Assembly: GCA_004151065.3 (NCBI GenBank)
Contig: NWUY0300004931.1
Span: forward strand, 10,695 to 37,787
DNA length: 27,093 bases
DNA from: Larix sibirica
Taxonomy: Eukaryota; Streptophyta; Pinopsida; Pinales; Pinaceae
Reading direction: 5' to 3'
Position 1 is the first letter of the stretch; the number at the start of each line of letters is the position of its first letter. Of the stretch, positions 18,781-27,093 are shown one piece after another. Under the pieces are notes generated by a model, which saw only the letters and a program-made list of their open reading frames with translations, was not told the origin of the DNA and made no database searches. A program made the translations under genes and the position numbers.

Positions 18781-18900
18781 GTTGGGTCTAGCTCAAGTGG
18801 CTGAGAGGAGAAACCGCTATCCTCTCCACTCATGTTCAAATCCTTCTTGTAACATATTTTCCCTTTGTGGGTCAATTAGGCTAGCAATGCACTAACTATC
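18781..18900 (+). mobile_element. tRNA-like SINE head
   Basis: Box A TAGCTCAAGTGG at 18789-18800 and box B TGTTCAAATCC at 18833-18843, with box starts 44 nt apart as in tRNA genes. The acceptor and anticodon arms do not pair as a real tRNA should, and a non-tRNA body follows, so this is a SINE head rather than a tRNA gene. The 3' boundary and tail are not clear. Confidence 0.5.
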
Positions 18901-19019
18901 TCATTCATCCAAGCATATAATATAATTAGAGAATTCATTCACAGTTAACATAAGCATATGGCATGTTAGGACTCCAAGCAGGGCATATATGGGATTAAAT
19001 GTATATTATCTAGGTGCAT
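18901..19019. other. Unassigned sequence between two SINE-like elements
   Basis: No coding or repeat signature recognised. Confidence 0.35.
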
Positions 19020-19275
19020 CGATAAAGGGTTGAAATATATATATATATTAATGGTGGTTCCCCATGGAAGCCTTTTATACACCATGGCTACGTCCACCCG
19101 GGAGAATATCTTATACTCACGAAGGCAAGTAATTAACGGGCATCACGAATAACAGCTAACTACCCTCATCGAGCATTGAGCACAAGGGGGTCACTAAGAG
19201 CATATGTCCGATGAAAATTGAACCCGGGTTGGGAGCGCAACAACAACGACTCCCTACCACCTGAGATACCCTCTT
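19020..19275 (-). mobile_element. tRNA-derived SINE on the minus strand
   Basis: On the minus strand, box A TATCTCAGGTGG begins at 19268 and box B GGTTCAATTTT at 19224, again 44 nt apart. The body then runs to a simple AT tail (ATATATATATAT) near 19035-19055. The body includes TGGACGTAG, which also occurs in the SINE at 1776-1985, so the two may be distantly related. The head lies directly next to the CA microsatellite. Confidence 0.6.

Positions 19276-19276
<1 letters not shown>

Positions 19277-19322
<46 letters not shown>
19277..19322. repeat. (CA)20(TA)3 microsatellite
   Basis: 40 bp of perfect CA repeat followed by TATATA. It occupies the junction between the SINE head and the 3' end of the LINE. 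On the LINE strand it reads as (TG)n directly after AAAATATATA, so it probably grew from the LINE's 3' tail. Confidence 0.9.
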
Positions 19323-19323
<1 letters not shown>

Positions 19324-19559
19324 TTTCAGAGAGAAAAAATGTACTTTTGTTATTTCTTGGAAATCAAAAAGTACAAAACAATACTGTTCTTTTCAAGAAC
19401 ATAGCTTTCAGCTTCCTCACAGAAACTAAAAACATGACTATCCATCCATTACATTTACCTGATCAGCAAAAACTAAGGCCATCAAAACAATACATGCTTA
19501 ACTATAAGCATTTACAAAAAGACAACAAAAAGCATGATCTATAAGATCATCGACAATAA

Positions 19560-22500
19560 CTAGTATAGTTCAGAGAAAAAAGAAGTATAAGAACCAGAAG
19601 AGGTGAGTACATCCTCCTCCCTCTCTTCCCAGAAAAGAATGCCCAGATCACCATCAATAGCTGTCTTTGAAAGAGCATCTGCAACATCATTATTCTCTCT
19701 ATGTGTGTGCTTGATAGAGAGAGTTTGAAAGCAATTGAGTAACACAAAAATCCTGTGACACCATTGTCGGAGAGTGATATTTTTAAGATTAACCTGCTTG
19801 TTAGCCCAATTGATGACAACTTGAGAGTCTCCTAAAATAATTAAAGTATCCAAACCACATAAAATTGACACTTTAAGAATGCCCCATAGGCCCAAAAATT
19901 CTGCTTTAGTATTTGTACCCAATCCGCCTGATAATCTGAATTTTAGAATTAAGTTCAAACCACATCTAAGAAAGAAACCAGCCCCACACTTCTGTGAAGT
20001 AGACACACCATCAAAGAATCCCACCACTTTATCCATATCATTTATAATAATAGGACTACATCTTATGCTGTTCTGATGCCTAATAGAACTTTGAGGATAA
20101 GATCTAAAAATATTCCAGAAAGATATAACACTCTGCTTCAAAGAAGGTTTAATATCTTGGAATATAGCTCCATTACGTACCTTCCACAAGATCCAATCTA
20201 GTATGCCAGGCATATGGGATAAAGACCTGTGCTTTTGTTGCCAAGCAAAGTATGCAGTCTCAAAGTCAGAATCTGGCCAATCCTCCTTATATTTAATTCC
20301 AAACATATCTTACATCAAACTGCTTTGGAAAAATCACATTTTAGAAACAAATGGCTTGTAGTTTCCTCAACATTTGTACACAGAACACACATGTTTGGCC
20401 CATGTTTTCCACGCCGAATGAGGTTCTCCCATGCCAATATTTTATTGTTAAATACAAGCCACAAAAAACATCTGATTTTCAGTGGCATATTCCACTTCCA
20501 TAAAGCCAGAAACTACCACTTACTCTGCACATCTGAAAAATATTGAACTAATGCCATATAAGCATCACCAACAGTTACTTGGCCATTACCTTTGTTTTTC
20601 TCCCATACCAGTAGATCTTTATCATTTGATAGACGAATTCCACCTGAGTTAAGATTCTCGGCATAGCACAACCACTCCTCTTTCCAAACACCGAACAATC
20701 CCAGATTTGAAGCAGGAGACCAGTAACTAGTGTTCGAGATCATATGTCTGTAATTCCTGAATTGATTTAAGGTCAACAAACCAATACTTGGAAAATAGTT
20801 CTTTAAACCATGAGAAAGTTGATAATTCTTTTTCAATCCCACAACAGGATCGATTCCCACATAACCATCTTTCCCATCCCCAACCCTCCACGCCAGCTGA
20901 GAGCTAATCCAAGGAAGAATCTTCAGAAAACCATTCCAGATGACCGACACATTCTTTGCAGTTGCGGGAAGATTTCTTAACCAACTGTAAACATCAATTT
21001 TAATGTATTTTTCATGCAGTAGTTTTGTCCAGAACTGGTTTCCAAACAAATCCCGCCAGCAATTTTTCGTCAGGAGCGCCGTATTGAACCAATATATATT
21101 TTTAATATTCCAGCCGCCATATTTCTTTGGTAATGACAACACTTCCCAGTTTGCAAGGTGATACTGACCTTCCTCAGTATTTCCGGACCACAAAAATTGG
21201 AACATTAAGCTATTTATTTTGTGTAATATGGACTGAGGAATCTTAGACAACAGAGCCCAATAGACAAGAATACTACTCAGAACAGTTTTCAAGAGTATTA
21301 AGCGACCTCCCAACGATAAATACATGTACATCCAAAAGTTAATTTTCTTCTCTAATTTGGATAACAGCCACCTCCAATCCTATAATTTGTAACAATTAGG
21401 CTTTATGTAGTAACCAAGATATTTTAATCCATCATCCAGATTAGAAATGTTAAAAGGAAAGAAACTTCTAACCTCAATAAGGATAGGAGAATTCACCACA
21501 TTGCTAATGAAATTTGATTTCGCAGGACTGATTTGCATACTTGATGCCTTACAAAAAAGGGCCAAAATATTAGCATAGGAATGCCATTCTTCCACTGTAT
21601 CGGCACCAAACATAATGACATCATCTACGAACAACAGATGTGTGACAAATAAGTTCTTTGTAATTTTAACTCCTTTCACCAATACATCAGTCTTAGCTTT
21701 CCCAATCATTAAACTTAAACCTTCAATGAACAGGAGAAATAATAGTGGGGAGAGGGGGCACCCTTGCCTCAGCCCTATGTGACTCTTATAAAAATTGGTA
21801 GGATTTCCATTAATAAGCACCGAATAATTTGCAGAAGTAACACAAGCCAATATCCAATTGCAAACCCTGATAGGAAGACCTATCTACAATAAAAATAATC
21901 TGAGAAAATCCCCATTAATTTGGTCATATGCTTTAATGAGATAAATTTTCAGAATAATAGACTGCTACTTCTTCGTCTTAACAGAATGAAGGACCTCCTA
22001 CATGATGCCAACCGCGTCCAAAATCTGTCTGTCCTCAAGAAATCCAAACTACTGTTGAGACATCCATCTAGAAAGGAAAGGCTTGATTCTATTAGCAATA
22101 ATCTTTGAAATAATCTTGTAGACTAAATTGCATAAAGAAATAGGTCTAAATTCATTAAAGGTAGATGGCTTGTTGGTTTTTGGTATAAGAGTAAGAAAAG
22201 TCGCATTTAAGCCACCCGCTATCCAGCCACCAGTTCGAGTGTACTCCACCATATTTAGTAAATCAAACTTCATAATATCCCAGAAAGTTGTGAAGATTTC
22301 CAGTGACCAACCATCCGGCCTAGGGATTTTTTCTTTCTTAAAAGCTTTCAAAACACCTTTAATTTCATTCAGAATGACAAGCCTGTCAATCAAATCCCCC
22401 TCTTTAGCCATGAAAAAAATGGATAACCTTTGAGAACCTCCAGCTGTGCCAAAATATTCGAAGTCTTCGGATCCTCAAAATGAGCTTTGAAATAATTAAA

Positions 22501-23703
22501 AGCAGCATCACCTATTTTCTTAGGTTCTCTAATTTCCATGCCCTAACTATCATTTATAGCCCAAATCGTATTAATATTCCTTCTGTGGGATGCGAAATTA
22601 TGAAAGAATCGGGTATTTTTATCACCAAGATCCACCCAAAGAGCACGACTCTTTAGTCTCCGCATGCTCTCCTCATTCCTCAAGATTTCATTTAGCCTTG
22701 TCTGCAACTGCTGAAGCTCCACTTTATCCTCCTCTAAAAAATAACCATCTGAATGTAGCTTATAAAGTTGATTAATATGTCCTATGATAATAGTGAGATC
22801 AAAATGATCCTTTTCCTTTTTCTGCCTCTCCCAAACTTTCGTCTTCTCTTTCAAACCTTTCAATTTGAAGATCAAAGAATCAACCGGATTATAACCAGAA
22901 GGTACAGTAACTTGTTCCCCTAAAGTCTTAACCAAGTTGCAATAATCACAATCCTTCAACCAGGTACTATTGAATCTAAAAGGTTTCATAGCAAATTGTT
23001 GTAATTCATCAAATTGAAGAACTATAGCTTGATGATCAGAAATGTTGGAGTACTCTGTCCAAGTCCTATACCTCCCGAGCAACTTAGCTAAATCCTCAGC
23101 AATAAGAAACATGTCAAGTATTTTACTCACAAAACTCAAACTTGAGCGTTTGTTACTCCGGGTATATCCCAATTTTCTGGGCATAACATCAATCGGGTGA
23201 CATCTTTGAAATAGATCTAAAAAGAAACCTGCCAAATCATCAACCAAATTTGATGAACCCCAGACCTCAGCTGCAGAGACTATCAGATTGAGGTCACCTG
23301 CCACAATCAAATTTTTGATATTAAGTAAACCTGATGATTCCAAAGTTCTCCAATAAGACTCTCTATCTCTGTATGGAGCATAAATATTCAGAATGGCCAA
23401 TTCAATACTGCAATTGATAAAACGACCTTTCATGAGAAGACGCCTTAGGGTATGATAGGTTTGGAAGGATGTGGAAGTAGGGTTTCACCCAAATAAAAGC
23501 CCTCTGGAATGACCACATGCATCAATAGCATTGAAATGCCATCCCTACCAGTGCTTAGTAAAGAAATCAATCGCTTGAGCAACAGGGCAGAGTGTTTCTT
23601 GAATTAAAAAGCAGTCCGGACTAACAGCCTTAATAAAATTGACCAGGGCCCTAGCCTTAATAGCCCCACCAATTCCCCAGATATTAAAAGACAATATGGA
23701 CAT
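19560..23703 (-). pseudogene. LINE ORF2, endonuclease and reverse transcriptase with RNase H
   Basis: Starts at ATG 23703 (MSILSFNIWGIGGAIKARAL). Endonuclease (23703 to about 22990): N of FNIWG, E of IQET, D of GDLNLI and SDH of ISDHQAI. RT (about 22390-21330): IPRPDGWSLEIF, LIPKTNKPSTFNEFRPISLC, GLRQGCPLSPLLFLLF and the catalytic LFVDDVIMFG. A zinc-binding motif near 20390-20336 reads CVLCTNVEETTSHLFLKC. RNase H (about 20030-19620): FFDG, KAEF, GDSQ and ADALS, so D-E-D-D is complete. Lesions: TAG at 23545, 22543, 22049, 21998, 21965, 21884, 21380 and 20513; TGA at 23485 and 20315; frameshifts near 22411-22440 and 20306-20315. Intact length would be about 1,380 residues. The protein would nick target DNA and reverse-transcribe LINE RNA there. 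Confidence 0.92.
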
Positions 23704-23787
23704 TAAAAACCAGACTGTGGGGACAGACTCACTCTAAGGGTCCCATGGGGGTTAGGAGAAACTTTTGAAGACTCATCAATAGCTTGA

Positions 23788-25004
23788 TCAAGACGCAAAG
23801 ACAGTGGAATGAATTGATCCCCAACATCTTTTTGTTTCTCCTTTTTTTTTCTTTGTAATGGTCACATTTTGGCATCGAATCGAGGGAATGACCAAATCAT
23901 CGGAAGGGTTAGGGTTGACAACATATATTTTCAAGGTCAGACCATCAATGCCTTTCATATTGAGCAGTGACTTAGGAATAGTAGATTGACACAGAATTTC
24001 AGGGATAATGGTGGTAAGAGTTTTGGAAACAGTCGAAATCCCCACTCCCATCCGGCAATAGGGGTCATCCACGCAAGGTGATACAACTTGTGTACTAGAA
24101 TTTGAAGCAACGGTATCCTCATACGCACTACTAACAGAAGGATAAAAAAAGGGTTTTCCACAATAGGCTTAATGGTCAACGACATAGGTTGTTAGGTAAG
24201 CACAGGCGAAGTAACAAGGGGATCCACCACCCCAACACCCGAACCCAAACCAGGATTATCCACAGAAACCCCAATTTCTTCAGAATTTAAATCTTTTAAC
24301 AAACTTCTCGCTAGTGGTTTTTTAAGTGATAACCTATAATCCAGAGCTTTCTCCATAGACAAATAAAAATCCAATTCCCCCTTAGCAATCCCTTCATAAA
24401 CTGAAGGTTCATCAAGTGACTTACCTGGTAAATTCGCAGAAGCCTGTTCTGGTGCAATAGTAGGGATCGAGCGACCCAAAGAGAACACACCCGATTTTTT
24501 GTCCAGCAGTGGACACTTAGACTTTACATGTCCCATGCATATGCAATGAAAGCAACGAAAGGGGATGTTCTTGTCATCAATCTTCTGTTTGTATACCTTA
24601 TCTCTCCAGAGGATATCCACATTTGCAGGCAACCCTTTCAGCATATCAAATTTGACCAAGATAGATGCCATTTTCTTATTGATCCCAAATATCAGGTTCT
24701 TATCCAGTTTAATAAACCTACCCAAAAAATTACCCAAACCCTAAAAAACAGTGGGCGACCAGAGTTCAAAAGGAAACCCTGGAAAGAGAACCCAGAGATG
24801 ACGGTGCTGTATCTGTTCAGTAGCCGGATTGAAATTAACATGCCACCATTTTAATATCAAAGAACCCTCCTTCAGTAGCCAGGTCCTGTCAAAAATTTCT
24901 TTAATAAACTCTTCCCCCGGAGGGATGAAAGCCACCCACCCTCTAGATAAAATATTGGTGCGAGGAGGAGAGTCATAATAGGTGACCAATGCAGATTTAC
25001 CCAT
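23788..25004 (-). pseudogene. LINE ORF1, RNA-binding protein (DUF4283-like plus CCHC knuckle)
   Basis: Starts at ATG 25004, with an in-frame TGA just before it. The N-terminal part has the DUF4283 pattern: ILSRGWVAFIP, FDRTWLLKEGSLILKWW, then HLWVLFPGFPFELWSP. A TAG at 24741-24743 interrupts it, and the same frame continues with NFLGRFIKLD and PANVDILWRDKVYKQK. A zinc knuckle follows, CFHCICMGHVKSKC (CX2CX4HX4C, complete). The C-terminal half is a polar tail with a TAA at 24192-24194 and a frameshift near an A-run at about 24141-24147, then runs in a new frame to 23788. ORF1 proteins of this type bind LINE RNA. Without the lesions it would be about 405 residues. Confidence 0.85.
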
Positions 25005-25260
25005 TCAACTAGGTAAAAAACCATGCAGAAAAAAAGTTGTGGTCCATAATAACACCAAAAAAAGACACCTGTACAACACCAGGTTCCCTTCAAAAAAACT
25101 GAAAAACCCTACTAAAAGTAGCAGTAAAACCCCTAAAAAAGATCCTCTCCAAAATAACTACAGACACGTCAAAATAGGTGGCCCCGAAAGGTAGGGTAAA
25201 AAACCCTACAAAAAAAAGAAAAAGCGTCCCCGAGACAAAATAAATATTCCCACTTTTTGA

Positions 25261-25757
25261 TGCCTTGGTAAAATATACTATTTTTTTTAAATTTCATATC
25301 TAGTGCTCCATATAGATATACACCCCTGGACGATTTGGAAACAAAAACATACCAGAGTCCTTTTTTAATTTAAAAAAAAATATGATTTTTATTAATAAAT
25401 CTTTTTATTGTGAGTTGGCGCTTTATGTATGTGGATGCACCGGGGCACTACTATAATAATAACACATTGGGTCGTTTATATGCTTGTGGAACATTGGTTA
25501 GTTTTTTGGAAAAATAAAAATATATATATATTTCAACAAGAAAATGGAGTACATTTATGCCAATGCATTGCGTTATTTAACGCACCGATGCGCATGGTTG
25601 TGTATCACACTGAGGTGGTCTAACAATTTAAAAGCACCAAGAAAAAGCCTTCCCTGAAACCTTTAACCACCCACATCCGCTAGCAACATCCACTATAAAT
25701 GGATAAAGGAGAGATGTTCCACAAAAATCTCAACTAAAAAGTGTTTTCCTAGTAGTG
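25261..25757 (+). mobile_element. Right end of a CACTA-type DNA transposon, copy 2
   Basis: On the minus strand the end at 25731-25757 reads CACTACTAGGAAAACACTTT, closely related to the terminus of copy 1. Both copies share ACTATAAATGGATAAA-like sequence about 60-70 bp inside the end (near 17770 and 25691) and GCACCGGTGC-type subterminal motifs (25434, 25582). Flanking bases after the end are TAA. The left part is missing; the fragment starts at the 5' end of the LINE. No transposase is seen. Confidence 0.75.
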
Positions 25758-26775
25758 TAAGGAAATCCCTCTAGGGGGATGTTAAAACTAAGATAAATGA
25801 AATATAAAAACTATCAAAGTAGGAATAGGCTAAGGAAAGTCCTCTAATTTGATTTTAAAACAAAGAAAAATATAAACTATTAAAATATTTGAGCTTCATC
25901 ATGTTTAAATGTCATTTTGGAAGAAGTAATGATAACCCTATACGATAACAACTAATAGGGTAAATATAACATGTTCAAAATGTAATCTATATTACATTTG
26001 TTAGGGTTTTGATGAGGTTGTGAATGCATTATGTTTTTATCCCTTCCACCATTTCTATTTATCTTGCTATCTTAGTTGGCCTACATTCTCCTTCATTAAT
26101 CCACCATCACTCACCATAAGGCATTCAAAGCCTTTAATTGCGTACCGTTGGGCCTGAACAAGGGTCATTTAATTTGTTTTTGGTTTTGGTTTTTCATGAT
26201 ATACTTGGTGTTTCTAACCATGATAACGATAGTAACTCACAAGGCTCCTCAAAATCCTATCATAAAAATTATCATAAGGCAATGTAAATTCCTCTAAGGA
26301 AGACACCTCTATTACTATGCCTAAGTATCAAGGTGTGCATAACACAAATATAAACAATACATTCTTTGGGTACTTTGTTGGTCATGTGCCACTTGACATT
26401 GTGATCAAGGATTTTTTTCAAGGAGATATGGAAGCCACATGGTTCCTATGCCTATGAATTTTGACTAAAGGATTTTTCATATTTTCATTCCTTGAGGAAT
26501 CTCATTACACATTGTTATCATTTCTCTTGAACCAAGGCTATGTAAGAAAAATTGGTTTTTTTTTTGGCCTAGATTGAGCATCTTTAGTTGAACCTCTACC
26601 CAACTTTGTTGTTCCATATGGGTTGAGTTTCTTGACATGCCCATGCAATTATGGAATTTTCTTGAGTGCATCTTTATATTGATTAGAGGTTTTATTTGTC
26701 ATGAATTCCCTATTTTTACCCTAGAACCTAAAGGAGAATATTTGAGTGATCCGGATTTATGCAGGAACGAAATAA
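25758..26775. other. Unassigned sequence, possible faint RT trace
   Basis: About 1 kb without a confident gene. Around 26130-26240 the translation has weak gypsy-RT flavour (VPLGLNKGH where the family has M-P-F-G-L-x-N-A-P, followed in another frame by LVFHDILGVSN where the family has V-F-x-D-D-I-L-x-Y-S). The match is short, shifted between frames and lacks one catalytic Asp, so I treat it only as a hint of another decayed gypsy copy. Confidence 0.3.
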
Positions 26776-26820
26776 GNACCCCCTTCAAATTTGTATTCTG
26801 TGTTTTTAAAGGAACAGCTT

Positions 26821-27093
26821 ATGTCTTTTAGGCTGTCAATGGTAACTATGGGATATAATGATCATACTGAGACAAAAGCCCAATTTGTTGATGCCTTTTC
26901 CAGGAGTAATGATGAAGAACAGGATTTTCTGTGTGAAGTATATATGTACAACCTAGTTATGACCGATTATGAAGACTGGGATCGAAACCCTCATGTAGGG
27001 GAACTACAACTGAGGGCATTCATGTCCTTCATGAGAAATCATTTGAGATGGAACAATGCTGCCACTGGTGTAGAAAATATTGAATGGGAAGAT
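26821..27093 (+). CDS. Open, unrecognised reading frame truncated by the window edge
   Basis: From ATG 26821 the frame stays open for 91 codons to the window end. It is acidic and has ordinary protein-like composition (pieces FVDAFSRSNDEEQDFL, MTDYEDWDRNPHVG, RAFMSFMRNHLRW). This length without a stop stands out against the surrounding sequence. The frame is also open upstream to the stop at 26773-26775, and a possible splice acceptor (TGTCTTTTAG, ending at 26831) precedes it, so it could be an exon in a different phase. I recognise no family. A retroelement polyprotein piece is an equal possibility (FVDAFSR loosely recalls the V-A-D-A-L-S-R end of RNase H). Confidence 0.35.
   Translation, partial: MSFRLSMVTMGYNDHTETKAQFVDAFSRSNDEEQDFLCEVYMYNLVMTDYEDWDRNPHVGELQLRAFMSFMRNHLRWNNAATGVENIEWED

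Larger units (their letters stand above)
19323..25254 (-). mobile_element. Near full-length L1-type LINE retrotransposon
   Basis: About 5.9 kb on the minus strand: 5' UTR (about 25005-25254, T-rich), ORF1 (25004 to about 23788), ORF2 (23703-19560) and 3' UTR (19559-19323). Domain order (DUF4283-like and CCHC in ORF1; endonuclease, RT, zinc-binding motif, RNase H in ORF2) is that of plant L1-clade LINEs. The coding parts carry about eleven premature stops plus three frameshifts, so it cannot move by itself. The 3' tail is an AT/TG simple repeat instead of poly(A). I could not find a target-site duplication. The 5' boundary is approximate. Confidence 0.88.

Noticed and set aside
18781-18850. 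Possible tRNA gene (tRNA-Leu-like head)
   Set aside because: The internal promoter boxes are present, but the acceptor and anticodon stems do not form a cloverleaf and a SINE-like body follows.
19218-19544. Plus-strand open frame with a His-Thr repeat
   Set aside because: It is the translation of the CA microsatellite running into antisense LINE 3' UTR.
25429-25460. GGGCACTACTATAATAATAAC as a CACTA left end
   Set aside because: It begins CACTACTA, but the following bases do not match the AGGAAAACAC terminus and it lies inside copy 2 in the region of subterminal motifs.

Overview
This window looks like intergenic, repeat-filled nuclear DNA from a seed plant with a large genome. It is AT-rich. 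Nearly everything I can recognise is a transposable element: two Ty3/gypsy LTR retrotransposons, an L1-type LINE, two 5'-truncated retroposed inserts, tRNA-derived SINEs and two CACTA-type DNA transposon ends. All recognisable coding regions are broken by stop codons and frameshifts. A gymnosperm is plausible from the element types and degree of decay, but the sequence does not prove it. I see no intact host gene, rRNA, functional tRNA gene, CRISPR array or bacterial feature. Scattered N bases (near 1889, 5405, 7692-7693, 26777) mark unresolved assembly positions.

Layout. 28-1382 is a retroposed insert with an A-rich tail and a perfect 17-bp target-site duplication (TSD). 1522-4545 is a decayed gypsy element (gag, then RT and RNase H, all on +). 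A second copy of part of its gag lies inverted at 1522-1748, and a SINE and a 50-bp tandem duplication lie between the two arms. 5176-17393 is a second, nearly full-length gypsy element: 5' LTR, primer-binding site, gag, protease, a second gag-like module, RT-RNase H, integrase, a long 3' non-coding stretch and a 3' LTR. Its 5' LTR is split by a 2.3-kb block (5409-7693). That block itself contains a 5'-truncated LINE-like insert (5599-7111, another perfect 17-bp TSD) and a triplicated 53-65 bp unit.

17394-17844 and about 25261-25757 are the right ends of two related CACTA transposons, each cut off on its left by another element. Between them lie unassigned sequence, two SINE-like tRNA heads, a (CA)20 microsatellite and a LINE on the minus strand (about 19323-25254). 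The LINE has ORF1 (DUF4283-like domain plus CCHC knuckle) and ORF2 (endonuclease, RT, zinc-binding motif, RNase H). The window ends in an unassigned stretch with an open, unrecognised reading frame running off the right edge.

The elements are nested rather than cooperating. The gypsy LTRs have diverged clearly from each other, while the retroposon in the 5' LTR still has a perfect TSD and is therefore younger. I found no convincing new biological system. The most interesting points are a second gag-like module between protease and RT, the amber-biased stop spectrum of the LINE, the inverted gag duplication, and long quasi-open frames of unknown identity in both retroposed inserts.
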